A stretch of 33,794 bases of DNA from an uncultured Bacilli bacterium (GTDB lineage Bacteria > Bacillota_I > Bacilli_A > RF39 > UBA660), in assembly GCA_910587535.1 (NCBI GenBank), contig CAJUKM010000010.1, forward strand, positions 1-33,794. Direction: 5' to 3'. Position 1 is the first letter of the stretch; each line of letters opens with the position of its first letter. Of this stretch, positions 24,952 to 31,925 are shown piece after piece. A model generated the notes under the pieces. It saw nothing but the letters and a program-made list of their open reading frames with translations, was not told the origin of the DNA and made no database searches. Position numbers and translations under genes: made by a program.

Positions 24952-26407
24952 TGTCGACCTCCTTAGCTATCTGACCTCTGTAGCCGAGTAAATCTTCGAT
25001 AGCGTAAGCTATGTTCAATACTTTCGCATCGTCATAACATTTTCCAGTTATGTTGAGTCCTACTGGAAGCCCACTCACAAAACCGTCTGGAATCGTAATG
25101 GAAGGAAAACCTCCAAAATTGCCCACTTGTAAATGTTCTTCGAGCGCTACGGTATTCTCATCTAAGAAATTGCGAGAACCCTCTAGCTTTTTCGCAGGAC
25201 CACTTCCTACAGGCAAAATAACTCCATCATATTTCTCGAATAATTTATTCCATTCATCCACTAGCAATCTTCTGACTCTCTGAGCGTTGAAGAAATACGC
25301 ATCTTTGTTTTCCGCTTGTAAAACGTATGAACCGATTACAAAACGTCTTTTTATGAGAGGAGAGAAATTCTTAGTACGATAATCTTTTATCATATCGATA
25401 TATTTCTCCGAATTTTCTCTCGGTCCAAAAACGATGCCTGTCATATTGGAAAGATTAGATGTTGCCTCAGCATTCGAAATTACGACGTATACACTTGCAA
25501 TCGAATCGATAAGTTTCTTATCGACGCTTACCTTTTCGACTTCGATACCTAAACCCTTAATTTTATCTAGGACCTCATTAAAATTTTTGAGGTGTGATAC
25601 TAATTCATCGTTAGGATTTGGATAATTTTTAATGTCACACAATTCCTCTATATAACAAAGTTTACTTCCCTCTATGTTTCCGTCGATAGAATTGAAAAGT
25701 TCTATTTTAGAAGAATCCCAACTTGTCATATCTTTAGAGTCGATACCCTTGATACCGTCTACGACGATTGCGGCATCTTTTACTGATCTTGTCAAAACGC
25801 CAACCGTATCTAAACTCGATGCAAATGGAAAAAGTCCATATCTAGATATCATTCCATAGGTAGGCTTATAACCTACTATTCCACAATATGCGGCTGGCTT
25901 CCTGACTGAATCTCCTGTATCAGATCCTATGGCATAAGGATAAACACCTGCACAAACTGCACAAGCAGATCCGGCACTAGAACCGGCACACATCCTAGAT
26001 GGATCCCAAGGATTCTTGACACTGCCCGTATGTCCTGTAGTCCCAGTAGCTCCCATACCGAACTCATCTAAGACCGTTTTGTTAGTAAATATTGCACCTT
26101 TATCTTTCAATTTCTCTACTATAGTAGCGTCGAAAAAAGGGACATAGTCTTTTAATGTATTAGAAGATCCCGTTGTCAAAACGTCTTTCGTACTAAAATT
26201 GTCCTTTAATCCATAAGGAATGCCACTTAATAATTCACTTGTTGACTCTATCCCCTTAGATCCGTCCATAATTGTGACAAATGCATTGTATTTATCTTGT
26301 ACCTCGTGTGATTTTTTTAAAGATTCTGTAACCAAATCGTCACTAGTAATCTCTTTTTTCATTAAAAGTTCGTGTAGTTCTTCGATGCTCTTTTCCATTA
26401 AGTTCAT
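24944..26407 (-). CDS. gatA: Asp-tRNA(Asn)/Glu-tRNA(Gln) amidotransferase subunit A
   Basis: 487 residues, amidase-signature family; releases ammonia from glutamine. The Ser-cisSer-Lys triad is visible: Lys68 in GIPYGLKDN, Ser143 in AGSSAGS and Ser167 in GSDTGDSVRKP. The residue before the nucleophile is Asp166 where most bacterial GatA proteins have Gly (GGS), a local oddity. A second ATG three codons in (MEKSIEE) is an alternative start; GGTGGTGGA upstream supports the first. One base separates it from gatC. Confidence 0.97.
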   Translation of the reverse strand: MNLMEKSIEELHELLMKKEITSDDLVTESLKKSHEVQDKYNAFVTIMDGSKGIESTSELLSGIPYGLKDNFSTKDVLTTGSSNTLKDYVPFFDATIVEKLKDKGAIFTNKTVLDEFGMGATGTTGHTGSVKNPWDPSRMCAGSSAGSACAVCAGVYPYAIGSDTGDSVRKPAAYCGIVGYKPTYGMISRYGLFPFASSLDTVGVLTRSVKDAAIVVDGIKGIDSKDMTSWDSSKIELFNSIDGNIEGSKLCYIEELCDIKNYPNPNDELVSHLKNFNEVLDKIKGLGIEVEKVSVDKKLIDSIASVYVVISNAEATSNLSNMTGIVFGPRENSEKYIDMIKDYRTKNFSPLIKRRFVIGSYVLQAENKDAYFFNAQRVRRLLVDEWNKLFEKYDGVILPVGSGPAKKLEGSRNFLDENTVALEEHLQVGNFGGFPSITIPDGFVSGLPVGLNITGKCYDDAKVLNIAYAIEDLLGYRGQIAKEVDND

Positions 26408-26408
26408 A

Positions 26409-26714
26409 TTATTCCACCACCTTAGGTACTTCTATTTCTCTGTCTGTCGTTCTATCTGAATTCTTGAGCAGTTCTTCGATAGGAATCGACTCCTCTACTT
26501 CATCTTCTCTAAGGTCGTCGATCGTTCTATCGAGACACCATGACATCGGCTCTACTTCGCTCAACCCTTCTATTTTTTCGAACACTCTGAAATTTTTATC
26601 TATGTTTTCAAACTCATCTAAAACCATCTTGTTTTCTTCAGGTGTCAATCCGATTAAAAGTTTTTCACTATAATCGTCGACCATTTCACTAGTAAATTTT
26701 CTCTTCTCATCCAT
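26409..26714 (-). CDS. gatC: Asp-tRNA(Asn)/Glu-tRNA(Gln) amidotransferase subunit C
   Basis: 101 residues. GatC wraps around the GatA-GatB interface and stabilises the complex. Typical features: LTPEENKMVLDEFENI in the first half and a EPMSWCLDRTIDDLREDEV segment (family P-M-x-H...LR-x-D). The start is set by GAGGAGATGATC, an almost perfect anti-Shine-Dalgarno complement five bases upstream of the ATG. First gene of gatCAB, the route to Gln- and/or Asn-tRNA in organisms lacking the direct synthetases. Confidence 0.95.
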   Translation of the reverse strand: MDEKRKFTSEMVDDYSEKLLIGLTPEENKMVLDEFENIDKNFRVFEKIEGLSEVEPMSWCLDRTIDDLREDEVEESIPIEELLKNSDRTTDREIEVPKVVE

Positions 26715-26730
26715 TACCGATCATCTCCTC

Positions 26731-26760
26731 ATTTTATGCGCTTTTTATTACTCAATTCAA
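26731..26760 (-). promoter_or_regulatory. Possible second gatCAB promoter
   Basis: Minus strand: TTGAAT (26760-26755), 18-base spacer, TAAAAT (26736-26731), close to the gatC ribosome-binding site. Confidence 0.4.
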
Positions 26761-26765
26761 ACAAA

Positions 26766-26795
26766 ATATTACCATATAAATATTCTCTTTGTCAA
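26766..26795 (-). promoter_or_regulatory. Main gatCAB promoter
   Basis: Minus strand: TTGACA (26795-26790), 18-base spacer, TAATAT (26771-26766), starting eight bases after the hairpin of the preceding terminator. Confidence 0.7.
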
Positions 26796-26796
26796 A

Positions 26797-26829
26797 CGAC
26801 AAAAGCCTAAAAAATGACACTTTTAGGCT
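26797..26829 (-). terminator. Terminator of the tandem peptidase operon, overlapping the stop codon
   Basis: Minus strand: AGCCTAAAA (26829-26821) pairs with TTTTAGGCT (26812-26804), nine pairs, followed by only a short T-rich tail (TTTGTC). The TAG stop (26809-26807) is in the downstream arm, and the upstream arm lies just before the last codons. Confidence 0.65.
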
Positions 26830-27919
26830 CTAAGATATGCTTTTTATACTGGTTGAGATTTTCTTCGGGTTTTAATCCCAAACCTAATAAATTTTTAAAG
26901 TACTCCTCATTCGACACGCTTAAATCTATATCGATTAGGCACTTCAACAAGAATAAAGCGTAATCCCTATCTTTCTTGTAATACTCGAACAATTCTATTG
27001 CAAAAAGATACGATAAGACATAGGCAAAAGAGGCTGGCAAATCGAGATTTAATAGACCTTCTAAATCGTAGCTGATTAACCCTCTTGTGCGCAAATAATC
27101 CTCTAAGATAGTTTCTAATTCTTTTACTTTCTGCCTTTCTCGTCCTCTTAAATTTTTCCAATGAGATAAAAGGAGATAATCTACACCGATTAAATTGCTG
27201 TAATCACAATATTCCATATAGATATCTGCTTGTCTTTGAATAGAAGCAGAGCTAAATTCACCATACTGTTTTAAATAGTCCAAACTTAAAAGTTCAAAAA
27301 AAGTACTAACTATTTCGGCAAAAAACATATCATCACTCAAATAAACAGGATCGAAATTCATCAAATACTGTAACACATGACCGTATTCATGTGCCATATT
27401 CGAAATATCAAATACGGTTTTTTTTCTATCAAGAAATATGTGGGTTTTTCTATAATAAGGAAGAAATAGCGCAAATGGACAAAAATTATTATCCATTAAT
27501 CTGTCCATATGAACATATCTATCGTGTCTTTTTATCATCCCTTTAACGACCCTAAACATATCTTTATCTAAAGTCTCTTTGTAAAAGTCATAGATTATGG
27601 CGAACAAATCATCATCACTTATCTTAGGAAAATAGACATACCTATCTCGAATATAAAAATCGATATCTTGAGAAAATTTTCTAGTAAATGGTAAAAATGG
27701 TCTTATCTTCTTCAAACTCATAATCTCACTAAATATTCTACTGTTTAAGGGTTCACTGCTGATATCGCTTACTTCATATATCAATTCGTAAAGAATATCG
27801 ATCGTATCGTCTATAGTTTTTAAATTTTTACTAGATGCCGTTTTCTTTAGTCTGAGAAGTTCTCTATATTGCCTCTCAAATTGTTCGAAAGCCCATCTAT
27901 TTACATTTCTATTCTTCAT
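26807..27919 (-). CDS. Short M3B-like zinc metallopeptidase, copy 2
   Basis: 370 residues. MAHEYGHVLQYL (176-187) is an HExGH zinc site with catalytic Glu178. AEIVSTFFE (201-209) matches the third-ligand segment of oligoendopeptidase F proteins (AEIASTxNE), with Glu202 25 residues after the first His. A C-terminal FAYVLSYLFAIELF resembles the PepF F-Y-V-x-Y helix. Family members are usually near 600 residues; this has only about 170 residues before the zinc site, so it is a shortened form or a distant relative. No signal peptide, so probably cytosolic. Start set by CGGAGC upstream. It follows its paralog by 19 bases; both share IxxFLPY, HIF and LGLKPEENLNQYKKHI-type ends. Confidence 0.8.
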   Translation of the reverse strand: MKNRNVNRWAFEQFERQYRELLRLKKTASSKNLKTIDDTIDILYELIYEVSDISSEPLNSRIFSEIMSLKKIRPFLPFTRKFSQDIDFYIRDRYVYFPKISDDDLFAIIYDFYKETLDKDMFRVVKGMIKRHDRYVHMDRLMDNNFCPFALFLPYYRKTHIFLDRKKTVFDISNMAHEYGHVLQYLMNFDPVYLSDDMFFAEIVSTFFELLSLDYLKQYGEFSSASIQRQADIYMEYCDYSNLIGVDYLLLSHWKNLRGRERQKVKELETILEDYLRTRGLISYDLEGLLNLDLPASFAYVLSYLFAIELFEYYKKDRDYALFLLKCLIDIDLSVSNEEYFKNLLGLGLKPEENLNQYKKHILEPKSVIF

Positions 27920-27938
27920 CTTGTGCTCCGTTCATACT

Positions 27939-29045
27939 TCACTTACGAGGTAGAATGATATGTTTTTTATAATCCTCTAAGTGTTCATTCGGTTTTATAC
28001 CCATCTCAAGTAGGCAATTTAAATATTCTTCTTTACTCATATCAGTTTCGAGTTCTATTATATTCCACAAAAGTTCCATCGCATGTTTTCTATCTCTTTT
28101 ATAAATCATAAATAACTCGACTGCAATTATATACGAAAAAACATAGATAAAGGGAAAATAAAATCCTCTCTCTAAGTGCGTTTTTAGAGTCGTTTTTTCG
28201 AAACTGGTATTTCTTATCAAATCAGAAAAAGCATCCATAGTTAATTTAGTCGACCCCTCTATACCCTTACTAGAAATAAATTTCCAGTAATCGGTTATTA
28301 AATAATCTAAAAGGATTCCTTCACTCACAATACTCATCTCATTAAATAGTACTCTGTTATAATTGCTAGCAATACTACTATAGCGATCAATTCCCCTTAG
28401 ATAATCTAACGCTAAAAGTTCAAAGAACAAGCTTACAATCTCATCATACTGCGTATTATCATCTGTACGTACGCGATAATTTGCCAAAGCTTGAATCGCA
28501 TGTCCACATTCGTGAGCCAGATCTATGACATCATTAAAGTCATCGCTTCTCTTTTTAAAGATATGGTTTTCATTGAAATATGGTAAAAAGATCGAAAAAG
28601 GATCCATTTTTCCTATACCTAATCTTTCGGTATGGATAAATCTTTCTCTTCTTTTAAAATAAGATCTGAATATTTTAAACGTTCTTTCGTCAACACAATT
28701 TTTATAAAATTCATACACTCTTCGATAAAGCTCCTCATCAGATCTCTTTGGAAGATAAAAATAGCGTTTCTCAGTATCCATTTTTGAACTCGATGCTAGA
28801 GGATCCAATAGTGGCATAAAATCTTTTAAAAAGTCCATCGTCTCATATTCGGATAATAACAGTTCATATAGAGTAAACGGTTCTTCGTCATACTTTTCGT
28901 CTTTGATGAAATAGATAAGAATTGCCATTGTGTCATATATTTTGTCTAATGTCTCTTGATCGCTAGTTGCTACACGTAAATTACATAGATGTTCTAATCT
29001 ATCTATAAAATTTATTCTACACCAATTAGGTACTTCATCTTCCAT
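27939..29045 (-). CDS. Short M3B-like zinc metallopeptidase, copy 1
   Basis: 368 residues from the ATG at 29045 (MEDEVPN). The GTG four codons upstream belongs to the ribosome-binding sequence AAAGGTGG. DLAHECGHAIQAL carries the HExGH zinc site and DEIVSLFFE the third-ligand glutamate. It aligns along its length with the following gene: DFYKETLDKDMF versus EFYKNCVDERTF, FLPYYRKTHIF versus FLPYFNENHIF, and ends PEENLNQYKKHIL versus PNEHLEDYKKHII. Hence a tandem duplication that has since diverged. Substrates may be short peptides, as for PepF, but this is inferred from the motif alone. Confidence 0.8.
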   Translation of the reverse strand: MEDEVPNWCRINFIDRLEHLCNLRVATSDQETLDKIYDTMAILIYFIKDEKYDEEPFTLYELLLSEYETMDFLKDFMPLLDPLASSSKMDTEKRYFYLPKRSDEELYRRVYEFYKNCVDERTFKIFRSYFKRRERFIHTERLGIGKMDPFSIFLPYFNENHIFKKRSDDFNDVIDLAHECGHAIQALANYRVRTDDNTQYDEIVSLFFELLALDYLRGIDRYSSIASNYNRVLFNEMSIVSEGILLDYLITDYWKFISSKGIEGSTKLTMDAFSDLIRNTSFEKTTLKTHLERGFYFPFIYVFSYIIAVELFMIYKRDRKHAMELLWNIIELETDMSKEEYLNCLLEMGIKPNEHLEDYKKHIILPRK

Positions 29046-29073
29046 GATAGATACCACCTTTTCCTATCGAAAT

Positions 29074-29101
29074 ATGATACTAGATATCGGAATAAAGTCA
29101 A
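29074..29101 (-). promoter_or_regulatory. Promoter of the tandem peptidase operon, fused to the obg terminator
   Basis: Minus strand: TTGACT (29101-29096), 16-base spacer, TATCAT (29079-29074). The -35 begins one base after the T-tract of the obg terminator, in the same TTTTTTCTTGACTT arrangement as at 14270-14284. Confidence 0.55.
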
Positions 29102-29124
29102 GAAAAAAGACACCTCACGATATC
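29102..29124 (-). terminator. Terminator of pgsA-obg
   Basis: Minus strand: GATATC (29124-29119) pairs with GGTGTC (29114-29109) around GTGA, a GNRA-type tetraloop, with two G-T pairs, then TTTTTTC. Six bases after the stop codon. Confidence 0.7.
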
Positions 29125-29129
29125 ACTTC

Positions 29130-30404
29130 TCACTCTTTAAAGACGAATATATAATCCATTATTTCTACTTCGTCGCCTCTTTTAGCTCCGAGACGCTCTA
29201 ATTCTTCATCTACTCCCATGCCGCGCAATTTTCTTGCAAATCTCATCGCAGCTTCTTCATTTTCTATTCTTGTCATCTTAAAAAGTTTTTCGATCGCTTC
29301 GCCCTTTAAAACCCAATGATCGTCTACTTTTGTAATATTAAAAGGTATTTCTTCTTTAAATTTATATAATACGTGACCTTCTAATTCGTCAGCTTCATAT
29401 AGTGCATTATCTGGCGTCTCATCTAAAATGTCGGCTAATCTCTTGAGTAAACTTTCCAAACCTTCGTTTAAAGCGGCACTTATTTCGAAGACTTCCAATT
29501 CGGGATATGTTTTTTTAAATTTTTCTAAGTTCTCTTTTGCATTTGGAAGGTCCATCTTGTTCGCGATGATTACTCCTTGTTTTTTATAAAGTTTTTCGTC
29601 GTACTTTCTTATCTCGTCACAGATTATTTTATAATCTTCTATAGGGTCTCTTCCTTCGCTTGCCCCCATATCTATGACGTGCGCCAAAATCTTCGTTCTC
29701 GAAGCATGTTTTAAAAATTTATGTCCAAGACCTACACCTTCACTCGCTCCTTCGATCAATCCTGGAAGATCGGCCATCGTAAACACTCTCTCATCTTTCA
29801 ATTTGACGACTCCAATATTTGGACTTAGCGTAGTAAAGTGATATGCTGCTACTTTAGGGTGACATCCACTTATCATACCCAAAATCGTGCTCTTTCCGAC
29901 ACTAGGTAGTCCAATAAGCCCTACTTCTGCTATGAGCTTTAATTCACACTTAACTATTCGCTCTTCACCAGGTTCTCCCTTTTCACTAAAACCGGGAGCA
30001 GGATCGTCGTGCGTTGCGAATGCTCTATTTCCACGACCTCCGCGACCACCTTTAGCAACTACTACTTCCTGTTTATCGTTTACGATATCGGCTACGACTA
30101 AACCGGTATCTTCATCGACTACAGTGGTTCCAAGTGGAACGTTGATTCTGATATCTTCACGATTCGCTCCATACTTGTTCGAACCCTTACCATTTATTCC
30201 TTTATCGCCCTTTATGATCTTATGATATCTGAGATCGACAAGTGTCTTAAGATTTCTATCTCCTACGAATATGATAGAGGCACCACGTCCCCCATTTCCG
30301 CCATCTGGTCCGCCCATAGGTTCACATTTTTCTCTTCTAAAACTGGTACACCCGTCTCCACCATTTCCAGCGTATAGTTTAACTATCACTTCATCTACGA
30401 ACAT
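29130..30404 (-). CDS. obgE: Obg family GTPase
   Basis: 424 residues, essential ribosome-associated GTPase linking 50S assembly to the stringent response. Glycine-rich Obg fold (1-158) with GGDG, GGPDGGNGG and GGRGGRGN; G domain with G1 GLPSVGKS (165-172), G3 DLPG (212-215), G4 NKMD (282-285) and G5 SAA (309-311); C-terminal OCT domain (about 350-424), which is found in Gram-positive Obg proteins. Starts eight bases after pgsA with a weak ribosome-binding site (AGGCGAT), suggesting coupled translation. Confidence 0.97.
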   Translation of the reverse strand: MFVDEVIVKLYAGNGGDGCTSFRREKCEPMGGPDGGNGGRGASIIFVGDRNLKTLVDLRYHKIIKGDKGINGKGSNKYGANREDIRINVPLGTTVVDEDTGLVVADIVNDKQEVVVAKGGRGGRGNRAFATHDDPAPGFSEKGEPGEERIVKCELKLIAEVGLIGLPSVGKSTILGMISGCHPKVAAYHFTTLSPNIGVVKLKDERVFTMADLPGLIEGASEGVGLGHKFLKHASRTKILAHVIDMGASEGRDPIEDYKIICDEIRKYDEKLYKKQGVIIANKMDLPNAKENLEKFKKTYPELEVFEISAALNEGLESLLKRLADILDETPDNALYEADELEGHVLYKFKEEIPFNITKVDDHWVLKGEAIEKLFKMTRIENEEAAMRFARKLRGMGVDEELERLGAKRGDEVEIMDYIFVFKE

Positions 30405-30412
30405 TTTATCGC

Positions 30413-31111
30413 CTACTTTCTTTTCATTATTTCTATGAGTGGTTTATCAGAATCTTCTAAAAATTTTTCTTCGTCGAAAAGACGGACAAATATCTCCTTA
30501 GCACTTTTAAATTTAGTCTTACTTTTAGGCATTCTATGGCCATAATCTATAGATTCTTTTAAATAACAAATAAACGTCACTAGTAGACTGCCTGCTGCAA
30601 ACATGACCGCAGAAAAAACGATTCCATCACTGATAGTAAATACCGTCGTTTCAACTCCTAAATATCCTAGTATTTCGTTTACAAAGTTTGGGTTTAAAAA
30701 GTTCATCACTGCGAATATCAATGCTATACTCAAAAGCCAAGTCTTTACTTTTCCTATGAAAGAAGATTTTACTACTTCTCCTTTTAAAGTTCTGATTATA
30801 TTTAATAGTATTACCCCTAATTCCAAAACTAGCAAAAGTATTAAATATTCGTGTCTTTTTAATAATATGAGCATACAAGAGAGAGCAAGCATCTTATCGC
30901 CTATCGGGTCTAATATTCTTCCACCTATCGTCTTTACATCCCAATAACGAGATAACTTACCGTCTAAAAAATCTGTAATGAAAAGTACTGTTAAAAAACC
31001 GATTAAAAGGGGAATTTTCGTATCAGAAAAGACGAATGGCAAAAGACAAGAACCGATTATGCGCGAAATCGTAAGGCCATTTACTATAATTTTCTTAACT
31101 CTTTTAGTCAC
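30413..31111 (-). CDS. pgsA: CDP-diacylglycerol--glycerol-3-phosphate 3-phosphatidyltransferase
   Basis: 232 residues, multi-pass membrane enzyme making phosphatidylglycerol phosphate. The CDP-alcohol phosphatidyltransferase motif is complete except one change: DFLDGKLSR then GRILDPIGDKM (DGxxARx8Gx3Dx3D, with Ser for Ala). It is longer than the usual ~180-190 residues owing to larger loops and a charged C-terminal tail of about 45 residues. Related head-group transferases share the motif, so the exact substrate is likely but not certain. Start is GTG at 31111, supported by AAGGGGAT six bases upstream. Promoter and operon with obgE. Confidence 0.88.
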   Translation of the reverse strand: MTKRVKKIIVNGLTISRIIGSCLLPFVFSDTKIPLLIGFLTVLFITDFLDGKLSRYWDVKTIGGRILDPIGDKMLALSCMLILLKRHEYLILLLVLELGVILLNIIRTLKGEVVKSSFIGKVKTWLLSIALIFAVMNFLNPNFVNEILGYLGVETTVFTISDGIVFSAVMFAAGSLLVTFICYLKESIDYGHRMPKSKTKFKSAKEIFVRLFDEEKFLEDSDKPLIEIMKRK

Positions 31112-31137
31112 TGTTATCCCCTTCTTTCATAAAAATT

Positions 31138-31166
31138 ATATTATCAGATAATCTTTTAAATGTCAA
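31138..31166 (-). promoter_or_regulatory. pgsA-obg promoter, overlapping the ytxH terminator tail
   Basis: Minus strand: TTGACA (31166-31161), 17-base spacer, TAATAT (31143-31138). The first two T of the -35 are the last T of the terminator T-tract. Confidence 0.75.
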
Positions 31167-31190
31167 AAAAAGACTTATAAAAGTCTCTTT
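31165..31190 (-). terminator. Terminator of the lipoprotein-to-YtxH operon
   Basis: Minus strand: AGACTT (31186-31181) pairs with AAGTCT (31176-31171) around TTAT, followed by a T-tract. The stem is short, so strength is uncertain. Confidence 0.7.
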
Positions 31191-31193
31191 TGA

Positions 31194-31634
31194 TTAAGCC
31201 TTCTTAGGCTTTTTGATAGGTTTTTGCTCTTCTTCTAATTTGTCTATCATTCCTTTTAGAACGACAACTGTTTTAGCTTTGATTTCTTTAGCAGCTTTCT
31301 CGATTACAGGTTTCCCCTGAGCAACAGCAGTTCTATAAAGTTCTTCAGCTTTCTCTTTGATTTCTTCAGCTTTAACTTTAGCAATCTCTAATACTTTTTC
31401 TTTATCTAAATCTTCCAATTCTTTTTTCAAGTTTTCTACTTTCTCTATTAGATTGTCTTTTACTTCGTTATAGTCTAGTCCTTTTAGATAAGTGACTAAT
31501 TCATCCATCTTTTTCTTTAGATCTTTTCTAGTTTGCTCTCCGCTTTGTGGAGCGAATAAGACGCCTAAACCTACACCTATTCCTATACCTGCTAATAAAG
31601 AACCAAATCCACGTTTTTTACTCATAAAATTCAT
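31194..31634 (-). CDS. YtxH-domain protein
   Basis: 146 residues. N-terminal glycine-rich hydrophobic segment (SLLAGIGIGVGLGVLFAP, about 12-29) and SGEQTRKDL typical of YtxH, followed by a long Lys/Glu helix, probably coiled coil, and a basic KPKKA end. YtxH proteins are small, often stress-induced envelope-associated proteins. The gene overlaps the end of the DUF948 gene. A second ATG three codons in (MSKKRGF) fits the family N-terminus and may be the true start; the GAGGAGGAAG sequence lies 3-4 bases from the first ATG and about 12 from the second. Confidence 0.88.
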   Translation of the reverse strand: MNFMSKKRGFGSLLAGIGIGVGLGVLFAPQSGEQTRKDLKKKMDELVTYLKGLDYNEVKDNLIEKVENLKKELEDLDKEKVLEIAKVKAEEIKEKAEELYRTAVAQGKPVIEKAAKEIKAKTVVVLKGMIDKLEEEQKPIKKPKKA

Positions 31635-31923
31635 CTTCCTCCTCTACGTATTTAGAATTCTTTCTTCTTCCTATTTTGGAAATAAATCCGCTAATGACAT
31701 CTACCACTTTATCAGAAAAAGCAGAGATTTTATCTGTGGTAAAGTCGATTACGCTGAATAGACCGTTTAAACTGTTAACTTTTCTTTGGACATTGTCAAG
31801 TACAGCATCGATCTTATCCATAGCACTTATTATCCTCATACCTAATATTATGCCGATTATAAGTAAAATTATTAATAAAACGTAAATTACAATCGGTAAG
31901 TACAACTCTAAAAATTCCAACAT
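31618..31923 (-). CDS. DUF948-type membrane protein
   Basis: 101 residues: a membrane segment at about 8-30 (IVIYVLLIILLIIGIILG) followed by an amphipathic region in which AMDKIDAVLDNVQRKV and LNGLFSVIDFTTDKI resemble the coiled-coil repeats of DUF948, and an acidic C-terminus (EEEDEFYE). DUF948 and YtxH genes are commonly adjacent in Firmicutes, which supports both calls. Starts two bases after the disordered-protein gene and overlaps the YtxH gene by 17 bases. Confidence 0.85.
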   Translation of the reverse strand: MLEFLELYLPIVIYVLLIILLIIGIILGMRIISAMDKIDAVLDNVQRKVNSLNGLFSVIDFTTDKISAFSDKVVDVISGFISKIGRRKNSKYVEEEDEFYE

Positions 31924-31925
31924 AG

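Noticed and set aside
29887..30225. Plus-strand 112-codon frame opposite obg
   Set aside because: Opposite a well-conserved GTPase gene; composition is the complement of Gly-rich Obg codons (Pro-rich), with no start signals.
30603..30947. Plus-strand 114-codon frame opposite pgsA
   Set aside because: Shadow of a conserved membrane enzyme; no ribosome-binding site or promoter.
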